Assembly (NCBI GenBank): GCA_002350805.1
Contig: DEFO01000044.1
Location: 1 to 43,818, forward strand
DNA: 43,818 nucleotides
From: Prevotella sp. UBA2850
Lineage (GTDB): Bacteria > Bacteroidota > Bacteroidia > Bacteroidales > Bacteroidaceae
Direction of reading: 5' to 3'
In this document: piece after piece, positions 24,293 to 32,733 of the stretch
Numbering within the stretch: the stretch's first letter is position 1
Layout of the letters: each line of letters starts with the position of its first letter
The notes under the pieces: generated by a model
Databases searched by the model: none
Told to the model about the DNA's origin: nothing
What the model saw: the letters and a program-made list of their open reading frames with translations, nothing else
Position numbers and translations under genes: made by a program

Positions 24293-26686
24293 TTAATCGA
24301 TGTCGGTCAGATGGTCGAGTGCATCGCTGAAGTCTTTCGGCTCGTGCTCAGCCATCGGATCGTGGTAGTCGTTACGGTGCTCGAAGCGGTTGCCGTTGCG
24401 CTCGCCGCGCTCGCCACGCTCAGGACGAGGACGGCGCTCACCACGCTCACCACGCTCACCACGCTCGGGACGGGGACGACGCTCGCCACGCTCAGGACGA
24501 GGACGGCGCTCACGCTCTACATATCCCTCGGGCTTCGGAATGAGCACACGGTGAGAGAGCTTATACTTACCCGTCTTCTGGTCAATCTCCATCAGCTTCA
24601 CGGTGATCTTGTCGCCTTCCTTCAGACCAGCCTCCTCGACGGTCTCCAGGCGCTTCCAGTCAATCTCGCTGATGTGCAGCAGACCATCCTTGCCCGGCAT
24701 GATCTCTACGAAACAGCCATAAGGCATGATAGAGCGGACGGTACCCTCGTAAATCTCGCCCACCTCGGGAATGGCAACGATGGCCTTGATCTTACCCACG
24801 GCAGCCTCGATGCTCTCCTTGTTGGGAGCCGACACCTGCACCTTGCCCACACCGTCGACCTCGTCGATGACGATGGTAGCACCCGTGTCTTCCTGCATCT
24901 GCTGGATGATCTTACCACCAGGACCAATCACGGCACCGATGAACTCCTTCGGAATCTCGAAGGCCACGATGCGCGGTACCTGCGGCTTCAGCTCGGCACG
25001 CGGCTCGCTGATGGTGTCGGTGAGGCACTTCAGGATGTGCTCACGACCGGCCTTGGCCTGCATGAGTGCCTTCTCGAGGATGTCGAACGACAGACCGTCG
25101 CACTTGATATCCATCTGTGTGGCTGTCAGACCGTCGCGCGTACCGGTGGTCTTGAAGTCCATGTCGCCCAGGTGGTCCTCATCGCCGAGGATATCGCTGA
25201 GCACAGCATACTTGTCCTCACCGGGGTTCTTGATCAGACCCATGGCAATACCGCTGACGGGCTTCTTCATGGGAACACCAGCGTCCATGAGTGCCAGTGT
25301 GCCGGCACATACGGTAGCCATCGACGACGAGCCGTTCGACTCGAGAATCTGGCTCACCAGACGTACGGTGTAGGGGAACTCCTCGGGAATCTGGCCCTTC
25401 AGTCCGCGCCATGCCAGGTGGCCGTGACCAATCTCACGACGGCCTACGCTGCGCTGAGCCTTGGCCTCACCCGTGCAGAACGGGGGGAAGTTATAGTGCA
25501 GCAAGAAGCGCTGGTAGCTCTTCTCGAGCACGTCGTCAACGAGTTTCTCGTCCAGTTTCGTACCCAGTGTGCAGGTCGATAGACTCTGTGTCTCACCGCG
25601 CGTGAAGATAGCACTTCCGTGAGGCATGGGCAGCGGGCTCACCTCGCACCAGATGGGGCGAATTTCGTCGGTCTTGCGGCCGTCGAGGCGGATACCCTCG
25701 TCGAGGATACAACGGCGCATGGCGTCGCGCTCCACATCGTGGTAGTAGCGGTCCATCATAGCCTCGTAGTCGTCGTCGGAAATCTCAGTGGCCTCGGCGT
25801 TCTCGGCATTCTCGGCCTGAGCCTTGCGCTCGGCGAAGAACTTCTCTTTGAAGTCGGCCAGAATCTTCTCGAAGGCCTCGGCACGCTCGTGCTTCTCGAG
25901 GGCCTGCTTGGTCACGTCGTAGGCAGGCTGGTAGAGCTCCTTGTTCATGCGCTCGCGCAGTGCCTCGTCGTTCACCTCGTGGTCGTACTCGCGCTTGACA
26001 TCCTTGCCAAGCTCCTTCGAGAGCTCAGCCTGCAGCTCGCACATGGGCTTGATGGCCACCATGGCAGCCTTCAGGGCGCCCAGCAAGTCTTGCTCGCTGA
26101 CCTCTTTCATCTCGCCCTCCACCATCATGATGTTCTCGGCAGAGGCACCCACCATAATATCCATATCAGCCTCTTTCATCTGCTCGAAGGTAGGATCGAT
26201 GACATACTCGCCGTTGACGCGAGCCACACGCACCTCACTAATCGGGCACTCGAAAGGAATATCTGAGCAAGCCAAAGCGGCAGAAGCGGCAAATCCGGCC
26301 AATGCATCAGGCTGGTCAACTCCGTCGGCGGAGAGCAGCATCACATTCACAAATACCTCAGCGTGGTAGTTAGAAGGGAAGAGCGGACGAAGCACACGGT
26401 CAACCAGACGGCTCGTCAGAATCTCATTGTCACTAGGTTTGCCTTCACGCTTGGTAAATCCGCCGGGGAAACGGCCGGCAGCACTGTACTGTTCTCTGTA
26501 GTCAACCTGCAAAGGCATAAAATCGGTACCGGGAACGGCATCTTTTGCGGCACAAACAGTGGCCAGAAGCACGGTGTTGCCCATACGCAGAACAACACTT
26601 CCGTCGGTCTGTTTTGCCACTTTCCCGGTTTCAATGGTGATGGTTCTTCCATCAGCCAGTTGAAGGGTTTTCGTAATTACGTTCAT
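24293..26686 (-). CDS. pnp: polynucleotide phosphorylase with R/E/G-rich C-terminal tail
   Basis: This 797-residue enzyme degrades RNA from the 3' end using phosphate. Two RNase PH-like domains (about 5-230 and 320-550) are joined by a helical domain. The first core has FPGGFTKREGKPSD, and the second core has GRREIGHGHLAWRGL and MGLIKN with DILGDEDHLGDMDFK. A KH domain (GAVIGPGGKIIQQMQEDTG, about 575-625) and an S1 domain (about 640-715) follow. Beyond the usual length there is a repetitive tail at about 720-785 made of R-P-R-P-E-R-G-E units, which could bind RNA or a partner protein. The start at 26686 is the only reasonable ATG. It has its own promoter and is not part of either import locus. 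Confidence 0.97.
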   Translation of the reverse strand: MNVITKTLQLADGRTITIETGKVAKQTDGSVVLRMGNTVLLATVCAAKDAVPGTDFMPLQVDYREQYSAAGRFPGGFTKREGKPSDNEILTSRLVDRVLRPLFPSNYHAEVFVNVMLLSADGVDQPDALAGFAASAALACSDIPFECPISEVRVARVNGEYVIDPTFEQMKEADMDIMVGASAENIMMVEGEMKEVSEQDLLGALKAAMVAIKPMCELQAELSKELGKDVKREYDHEVNDEALRERMNKELYQPAYDVTKQALEKHERAEAFEKILADFKEKFFAERKAQAENAENAEATEISDDDYEAMMDRYYHDVERDAMRRCILDEGIRLDGRKTDEIRPIWCEVSPLPMPHGSAIFTRGETQSLSTCTLGTKLDEKLVDDVLEKSYQRFLLHYNFPPFCTGEAKAQRSVGRREIGHGHLAWRGLKGQIPEEFPYTVRLVSQILESNGSSSMATVCAGTLALMDAGVPMKKPVSGIAMGLIKNPGEDKYAVLSDILGDEDHLGDMDFKTTGTRDGLTATQMDIKCDGLSFDILEKALMQAKAGREHILKCLTDTISEPRAELKPQVPRIVAFEIPKEFIGAVIGPGGKIIQQMQEDTGATIVIDEVDGVGKVQVSAPNKESIEAAVGKIKAIVAIPEVGEIYEGTVRSIMPYGCFVEIMPGKDGLLHISEIDWKRLETVEEAGLKEGDKITVKLMEIDQKTGKYKLSHRVLIPKPEGYVERERRPRPERGERRPRPERGERGERGERRPRPERGERGERNGNRFEHRNDYHDPMAEHEPKDFSDALDHLTDID

Positions 26687-26752
26687 CTAAAATCTTAATA
26701 TAAAAAACATCTAAAAACTGTTTTGACAAGCCATTCTTGCCAAAATCGGGTG

Positions 26753-26760
26753 CAAAGTTA
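26753..26760 (-). promoter_or_regulatory. -7 element of the pnp promoter
   Basis: On the minus strand this reads TAACTTTG, matching TAnnTTTG, about 66 bases before the pnp start. The -33 region shows only TTTATT-like sequence. Confidence 0.6.
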
Positions 26761-26860
26761 CCTATTTTATCATGAATAAACGAATAAACCGCTGTTTATT
26801 TTCACTTTACAAACGTTTATTTTCATTTTATCACAGGTTTTAGTGGGGAGGAAGGCTTTT

Positions 26861-26909
26861 TGATAATGGAGAATGGAGAATGGAAAATCGATAATGTACA
26901 ATGGATAAT
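26861..26909. repeat. seven-base repeat array (GANAATG)
   Basis: Seven consecutive seven-base units run without a break: GATAATG, GAGAATG twice, GAAAATC, GATAATG, TACAATG, GATAATT. It lies in the 600-base gap between pnp and the sigma factor gene. Confidence 0.8.
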
Positions 26910-27056
26910 TTGCCTGCTTTAACCATTTAATGTTTAACACTAATTTCCGAAAATTACGCACAAATTATCAAAAAAAAATGATTTATGAAGGATTTGTGAA
27001 TAATATATGCCAATTTGTGCTTAAAAGTTCACACAGATTGCACAGATGAATATGAA

Positions 27057-27091
27057 CCCGGAATGGCCGACGAGGCTGTTCCGGGTTTTTT
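27057..27091 (+). terminator. strong orphan terminator, perhaps of a small RNA
   Basis: CCCGGAA (27057-27063) pairs with TTCCGGG (27079-27085), extended inside by TGGCC/GGCTG with two G-T pairs, and six T follow. No gene lies upstream on the plus strand since 24153. A short transcript from somewhere after 26958 would explain it; there GCACAAATT (26958-26966) and AATTTGTGC (27012-27020) form a further inverted repeat. No good promoter was found for it. Confidence 0.6.
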
Positions 27092-27095
27092 ATGT

Positions 27096-27155
27096 GGGGA
27101 GGTTAGGAGGGGTCTTTGCTCTCCCCCCTCGGGGGAGTTGGTGGGGGCTCACCCC
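27096..27155. repeat. GC-rich REP-like element, copy 2
   Basis: GGGGAGGTTAGGAGGGGTCTTT (27096-27117, 22 bases) agrees with 3584-3605 at 19 of 22 positions and is followed by the hairpin CTCCCCC-CTC-GGGGGAG and a further G-rich/C-rich pair. It has no coding content. Confidence 0.55.
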
Positions 27156-27252
27156 ACACTCCCAATACTGGCGACGAAGTAACACTATTCCCAATTTGTG
27201 TTAATTCTTGCTTTAAACTCGTCCGTTTTCTCATCATTTACTTTTTTTTTAT

Positions 27253-27260
27253 TACTTTTG
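27253..27260 (+). promoter_or_regulatory. -7 element before the ECF sigma gene
   Basis: TACTTTTG matches TAnnTTTG, 40 bases before the start codon. Upstream at the -33 distance there is only TTTTC (27226-27230). It may be read by the housekeeping sigma factor at a low level and, with FecR control, give self-amplified expression of the locus. Confidence 0.5.
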
Positions 27261-27300
27261 TATCGATTTTGCATTAGAAACCATCTTATCAAGATATCGC

Positions 27301-27864
27301 TTGGCAGAGAAAGAGTTAGACATAGTGCGGATTAATGAGAGAGACGAGGGAGCATGGAAGGTACTCTTCCAGTGTTTCTATCCCGCTTTGTGTTGTTATG
27401 CCGAGAACTATGTCGACAACAGCTGCGAGGCCGAGGATATCGTGCAAGAGACGTTTGTGAAGATATGGCACAAACAAGTCGTGTTCAACGACACCCCCCA
27501 CCTCACTTACTACCTGTACCGGGCCGTCTATAAAAACTGCCTTTCCGCTCACCGCTCGAAAAAGAACATCGTCAATATAGACGTCTCTGACACCGACCAT
27601 CACAGCATCGACAAACAGGGATGGACGGATGATGACTTTGCCGTTTCCATACGCGAGGAGATGTATCGCCGCCTGTGGGTGGGCATACAACAACTGAGCG
27701 AACGGCGCAGGGCCATCATCGAGAAAACCATCGAGGGAAAATCGATCAAGCAGATTGCCGAGGAGCTGAACATTGCCATCAGCACGGTGAAGAATGCCAA
27801 GGCCAAGGCGATTGACGAACTGCGAAACTACGCCAACTCCTCACCCATCTGGATGCTGTTGTAA
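27301..27864 (+). CDS. ECF-type RNA polymerase sigma factor
   Basis: This 187-residue sigma-70 family factor of the extracytoplasmic type has region 2 at about 20-90 (FYPALCCYAENYVDNSCEAEDIVQETFVKIW) and region 4 at about 125-180 (LSERRRAIIEKTIEGKSIKQIAEELNIAISTVKNAKAKAI). Bacteroidetes sigma factors of this kind pair with a FecR-like anti-sigma factor and a SusC receptor with an STN domain, and both follow here in order. The start is a TTG codon, because no in-frame ATG occurs before region 3; MAEKELDIVRINE aligns well with the usual N-terminus. The SD sequence is not evident. It is the first gene of the second import locus. Confidence 0.92.
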   Translation: MAEKELDIVRINERDEGAWKVLFQCFYPALCCYAENYVDNSCEAEDIVQETFVKIWHKQVVFNDTPHLTYYLYRAVYKNCLSAHRSKKNIVNIDVSDTDHHSIDKQGWTDDDFAVSIREEMYRRLWVGIQQLSERRRAIIEKTIEGKSIKQIAEELNIAISTVKNAKAKAIDELRNYANSSPIWMLL

Positions 27865-27961
27865 CTGTGTTGCCCCACGGTTTTTCTGTACTTCCACCTT
27901 TTTTTCTTTTTTTCGATAGTACTTTTTCTTTTATTTGCATTACAAAGGATGTAAATACCTA

Positions 27962-29134
27962 ATGAAAAAGTACAATATGGCTATAGAACAAGATAGATTC
28001 GAAGAAATCATTGACGATATTGTCTCTGAGCGCGTGGAAGGACTTGCCGACAAGCACGTCCGGGAGCTCGACGAGGAATATCGGCACGGTGATGCCGCGA
28101 AGCATCTGAAAGGTTATGAGAAGTACGATGCCGACCAGGCGTACGATGCGTTCATCGACAGTATCAGGACGAGACTGCGGGCGAGAAGGCAGCGCAGGCG
28201 GGTCGTCACCTATTCGCTGCTGGCAGCGGCGGCGGTGGCTGCCCTCTTCGTCTTTGTGCATATCTCGCGCCACGACATGGAGGAGAAAGACGTTGTCGCC
28301 ACCCATCAGGAAGGACAGACCGAGGAGCGTTCCCTTGCCGAAGCATCACAGCCGAAGTCCATCCCGTTCTACTCTTCGTCAAAGCCCCAACTGCAGCTGC
28401 CCAATGGCGATGTGGTGGTGCTGTCGGAGGGCGGAAAGACCTTCGGCGATGCCAACATCACTACGAAGGGCAACACCATCTCGGTGAAGGGCGGCCACAA
28501 TGAGGACCTTGTCAAACTGAGCATTCCCCGCGGCCGTCAGTACGACCTGATACTGAGCGACGGCACCCACGTATGGCTTAACTCGGAGACCACGCTGTCG
28601 TTCCCGCTCTCGCTGAAGGGCGACCGGGAGGTGAGTGTCAGCGGGCAGGCTTTCTTCGATGTGGCTCATACGGGCGACGCCTTCATGGTGCGCTGTTCGA
28701 AGGGTGTTGTAAAGGTAATGGGCACCACCTTCGACGTGCGCGACTATGCTGGCGAGGCAACGAGCGTGACACTTGTATCGGGAAGTGTCGCCTATACGAC
28801 TGCGAATGAGACGACGGCGCTGCACCCCGGCGAGCAGGTGGTGCAAGAGCCCTACACCTCGTCCCTGACGGTGCAGCAGGTGGACACCCACCGCTACACG
28901 GCCTGGAAAGACGGCATCATCTACTTTACGGACGAGCGCCTGGAGGACGTCATGAACGATATCGAGCGTATGTATGACGTTCGCGTGGCCTATACGGACG
29001 GCTATCTGCGCGACATGCTGTTCACGGGTGAATGCTCGCGGTTCAAGAATGTGGACGAGTTCATGAAACTGCTGCAGCTGACGGGCCTGATAGAGTATAA
29101 AATAGACGGAAAGACAATCACACTATCCTATTAA
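27962..29134 (+). CDS. FecR-like anti-sigma factor
   Basis: The 390-residue protein has a cytoplasmic N-terminal part of about 80 residues that should hold the sigma factor, one membrane helix (about 80-103) and a periplasmic FecR domain (about 180-280, with LILSDGTHVWLNSETTL and VVKVMGTTFDVRDY). A DUF4974 domain ends the protein (about 320-390, FTDERLEDVMNDIERMYDV). When the STN domain of the outer membrane receptor meets the FecR part, the sigma factor is set free. The ATG at 27962 was chosen because AAAGGA stands 12 bases before it; the frame is open upstream to a TTG at 27935. It lies 97 bases after the sigma gene and 17 before the receptor gene. Confidence 0.93.
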   Translation: MKKYNMAIEQDRFEEIIDDIVSERVEGLADKHVRELDEEYRHGDAAKHLKGYEKYDADQAYDAFIDSIRTRLRARRQRRRVVTYSLLAAAAVAALFVFVHISRHDMEEKDVVATHQEGQTEERSLAEASQPKSIPFYSSSKPQLQLPNGDVVVLSEGGKTFGDANITTKGNTISVKGGHNEDLVKLSIPRGRQYDLILSDGTHVWLNSETTLSFPLSLKGDREVSVSGQAFFDVAHTGDAFMVRCSKGVVKVMGTTFDVRDYAGEATSVTLVSGSVAYTTANETTALHPGEQVVQEPYTSSLTVQQVDTHRYTAWKDGIIYFTDERLEDVMNDIERMYDVRVAYTDGYLRDMLFTGECSRFKNVDEFMKLLQLTGLIEYKIDGKTITLSY

Positions 29135-29151
29135 CACATAATTAATATCTT

Positions 29152-32100
29152 ATGAAAAGAAAACTATGCCTCTTGTTACTTATGCTATTGCCGCTGCTGG
29201 CCATAGCACAGCAACAACGATTCAGCGAGACATTCACTAATGAGAAATTAGAGAGTGTGCTGCAAACCATCAAGAAGAAAACGGGAGTGAAATTCGTTTA
29301 CAACACTGCCGTTGTGAAAAACGCAGAGCGCATCTCGGCAAAGGCCGAGAATGAGACCGTGAAAGGGTTTCTCGACCGCATCTTACCCAAGCTGAAGCTG
29401 GAAGGGTCGTGGCAGAACGACGTCTGCGTGATCAGGTCGCCACAAAAGGGCAAGCTCATTCATGTCTATGGTGTAGTGACCGACTACAACAACGACCCGC
29501 TGCCCGGTGTCTCGATTCGCGGACGCGACAGCAACATCCACGCGGTGACAGATGCCAACGGCAACTACCATATCACGGCAGCCGAGCAGGAAGTGCTCTC
29601 GTACAAATATATCGGTATGAAAGAGAAAATTGTCGTGTGCGACCGTGCCAATATCGACGTGAAGATGATGGAGGACACAGAGTATCTCAACGACGTGGTG
29701 GTGATTGGCTATCAGGATGTAGACCGCTCGAAACTCACCTCGTCGGTGACCTCGCTCAAGATGGAGGACATCAAGAATCCCGGTCTGACAACCATCGACA
29801 AGATGCTGGAAGGCCATGTGCCGGGCATGATCTACATGCAGAACTCAGGCCAGGTGGGCTCGACCCCGAAAATCAGAATACGCGGTACGTCGACGCTCGT
29901 GGGAAACCGTGAGCCGGTATGGGTGCTCGACGGTATCGTGCTCAACGACCCCGTTCCCGTTGACCCCAACAACCTCAACGACCCCGACTTCGTGAACCTG
30001 CTGGGTAATGCGATCTCTGGTCTTAACCCTAATGATATCGATGAGATCAACGTGCTGAAAGACGCCTCCGCCACCGCCCTCTATGGTGCCAAGGCCGGTA
30101 ATGGCGTGATCGTCATTACCACCAAGAAGGGTAAGGTTGGTGCTCCCTCTGTGACCTACAACGGAACGATGACCTATACCCGTCGTCCGCGCTATTCCGA
30201 CCGTGATGTGTATATGATGACATCTGCCGAGCGTCTGGATGTGTCGAAAGAGCTCATCGAGCGAGGCATGTATTATAATAATGTCACACAGTGGTCGGGT
30301 TACGAGCAGGCGCTACAGGATTACTATTCAGGAAAGATCGATTTCGATGAGTATCACCGACTCACCAACTACTACAGCGAACTGAATACCGACTGGTTCA
30401 AGCTGCTCACGAGAGACGTGGTGTCGCACAACCACACGGCATCTATCTCAGGCGGCTCGCCCACCATGCGCTATTATGCTTCGCTCGGCTATGGCGACGA
30501 GGGCGGTGTCATCAAGGGCGAGAGCAACAAACGATATAACGCTACGGTCAACCTGAATGCCAACTACAAGAAGGTATCCATCAATTTCCAGTTGTTGGGT
30601 AACTACCAGAAACATGACTACTTAGCATCGGGAATCAATGTGATGGACTATGCTTATAATATGGCCCGTACCATGCCGGCATACGGTACCGATGGCGAAC
30701 TGTTCTATTATCCTATCAGCAACTCTTTCGGCAATATCTACAACTACAACATCCTGCATGAGTTGGATAACTCAGGCAACCAGCAGCTTACGAATAATCT
30801 CAACCTACGTACACAGTTGCGTTACAACCTGCTGCAGTGCCTGAATCTCGATGGTATCTTCTCATACGGTATCTCCAACACCACACAGGAAGAGTATTAT
30901 ACAGGCGATACGAAGTATGTCTTCGACCTTCGTGCCGACCGTTCATTACGTTCAGATATGTGTCCGCTCGGTGGTCAGTTGAAACGTGAGGAGACACGTA
31001 ACAACAACTGGATGGCCCGTCTGCAGGCTAACTTCATGAAAAATTTCGGTGCCAACAACCAGCATCTTCTTACAGCAAGTGCCGGTATCGAGGCCACATC
31101 AACTGAGTATAAGGGATTCGCGATCACCCGTCGAGGCTACTTCCGCGAATATGGTGGTTATTTCGACTACGTACCGACAGACTACGCCATGTATTACCAG
31201 CAATTTATGGCCTCTGATGAGGGTAAGGGTAAGCGCACCCGCAACCTGCAGAATGAGTTGGCCTACTACGGCACCGTGGGCTATGGCTACCGTGACACCT
31301 ATATCTTCAATGTACATATGCGTGCTGAGCGAAGCAACCTCTTCGGTACACGTGCCAATGATGAGTTCTCTCCGATCTGGTCTGTCTCCGGTCGTTGGAA
31401 CATGAAGAAAGACATCCTCCGTAAGGTTGACTGGGTGACGGATGTAGCACTGCGTGCTTCTTGGGGTTATCAGGGAAATATGATTCCTGGTCAGACATCA
31501 CAGATGATCATCCGACAGAGCACCCTGACGGATTATATCTTCAACCAGCCCTACGCTACGATTACCAACTATCCTAACCCGAACCTGAAGTGGGAAAAGA
31601 CCTCGTCATCAAACGTAGGACTCGACTTCGCCCTCTTTAATAATAAGGTTCGCGGTACCATCTCTTACTTCTACAAACACACCAGCGACGCCTTCCTGAC
31701 GAAGAAGATTTCAGAGATCAACGGTATCACACAGTATGTGGTGAATGCCGGAACACTGAACAACCAGGGTGTAGAACTCTCGTTCTCGTTCACGCCCATC
31801 GACCAGGCTAACATCAGTGGCGGCAAGCGAGGCTTCGTATGGCGTATCGACCCGCAGATTGGTGAGGTGATCAACAAAGTGGTCAACCGTGCCATCAACA
31901 ACAAGACGAATGTGCTGCGCGACGAACTGACCTACAACGACTTCCTGAACGGAAACCTGGACGTGGTGGGAAAGCCTGTCGGTACCTTCTACAGCTATAA
32001 GTTCAAGGGACTGGACCATGAGACGGGTGCCCCCGTGTTCTACGGATGTGAGGATGAGAAACAGGAAGAGTACAAAGCCGAGTATGCTAACCTCACCCGC

Positions 32101-32706
32101 GAGGAAGTCTTCCTGAAGGTGATGGAAGAGTCGGGTTGTCGCGAGCCTTATATCCAGGGTGGTATCTCCAACTATTTCGGTTATGGCAACTGGGGTCTCT
32201 CGTTCAACCTGACCTACTCGCTGGGCAACAAGATACGTCTCTCGAAAATCTGTTCAGGCTATGCCACCAACGTGGCCTATCCGCAGCAGAACCTGCGCAA
32301 GGAGTTTGTCAACCGCTGGCGCCGCCCCGGTGACGAGGCCTATACCAACATCCCGGGACTCTCGACCGAGGCCACCACGAACTACGCCATGTGGTGGAAC
32401 AACTATCCCGCTACGGCCTATTCGTTTGCCGGTACGGTATACGACATGTACGACAACTCCGACCTCCGTGTGGTATCAGGCAACTACCTGAAACTGCAGA
32501 CCCTCTCGCTGAGATATAATGTGGACGACAAGCTGACCAAACTGCTGGGCATCCAGGCTGCTTATATCAACCTCGTCGGAACGAACCTGTTTACCCTCTG
32601 CAGCTCGAAGCTGAAAGGACAAGATCCTTCACAGAGCGGTTCTGCTCCTGCACTGAATCTTTCCGTACGTCCGTCGTATAGCCTGAATATCAGTCTCACA
32701 TTCTAA
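29152..32706 (+). CDS. SusC-like TonB-dependent receptor with STN signalling domain
   Basis: This 1184-residue receptor has a signal peptide (1-20), an STN domain (about 24-95, FTNEKLESVLQTIKKKTGVKFVYN), a carboxypeptidase-D-like domain (about 102-180), a TonB box (LNDVVVIGYQD), a plug (about 200-330, VWVLDGIVLNDP and NVLKDASATALYGAKAGNGVIVITTKKG) and a barrel ending in S-L-T-F. The STN domain is the part that passes the substrate signal to FecR in the periplasm, so this protein both imports and signals. The substrate cannot be read from the sequence. The peptide-handling genes behind it suggest peptides and not sugars. It shares little with the xylan receptors beyond the family motifs. Confidence 0.95.
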   Translation: MKRKLCLLLLMLLPLLAIAQQQRFSETFTNEKLESVLQTIKKKTGVKFVYNTAVVKNAERISAKAENETVKGFLDRILPKLKLEGSWQNDVCVIRSPQKGKLIHVYGVVTDYNNDPLPGVSIRGRDSNIHAVTDANGNYHITAAEQEVLSYKYIGMKEKIVVCDRANIDVKMMEDTEYLNDVVVIGYQDVDRSKLTSSVTSLKMEDIKNPGLTTIDKMLEGHVPGMIYMQNSGQVGSTPKIRIRGTSTLVGNREPVWVLDGIVLNDPVPVDPNNLNDPDFVNLLGNAISGLNPNDIDEINVLKDASATALYGAKAGNGVIVITTKKGKVGAPSVTYNGTMTYTRRPRYSDRDVYMMTSAERLDVSKELIERGMYYNNVTQWSGYEQALQDYYSGKIDFDEYHRLTNYYSELNTDWFKLLTRDVVSHNHTASISGGSPTMRYYASLGYGDEGGVIKGESNKRYNATVNLNANYKKVSINFQLLGNYQKHDYLASGINVMDYAYNMARTMPAYGTDGELFYYPISNSFGNIYNYNILHELDNSGNQQLTNNLNLRTQLRYNLLQCLNLDGIFSYGISNTTQEEYYTGDTKYVFDLRADRSLRSDMCPLGGQLKREETRNNNWMARLQANFMKNFGANNQHLLTASAGIEATSTEYKGFAITRRGYFREYGGYFDYVPTDYAMYYQQFMASDEGKGKRTRNLQNELAYYGTVGYGYRDTYIFNVHMRAERSNLFGTRANDEFSPIWSVSGRWNMKKDILRKVDWVTDVALRASWGYQGNMIPGQTSQMIIRQSTLTDYIFNQPYATITNYPNPNLKWEKTSSSNVGLDFALFNNKVRGTISYFYKHTSDAFLTKKISEINGITQYVVNAGTLNNQGVELSFSFTPIDQANISGGKRGFVWRIDPQIGEVINKVVNRAINNKTNVLRDELTYNDFLNGNLDVVGKPVGTFYSYKFKGLDHETGAPVFYGCEDEKQEEYKAEYANLTREEVFLKVMEESGCREPYIQGGISNYFGYGNWGLSFNLTYSLGNKIRLSKICSGYATNVAYPQQNLRKEFVNRWRRPGDEAYTNIPGLSTEATTNYAMWWNNYPATAYSFAGTVYDMYDNSDLRVVSGNYLKLQTLSLRYNVDDKLTKLLGIQAAYINLVGTNLFTLCSSKLKGQDPSQSGSAPALNLSVRPSYSLNISLTF

Positions 32707-32733
32707 TCGTCATACTTTAAAAGCATAAATACA

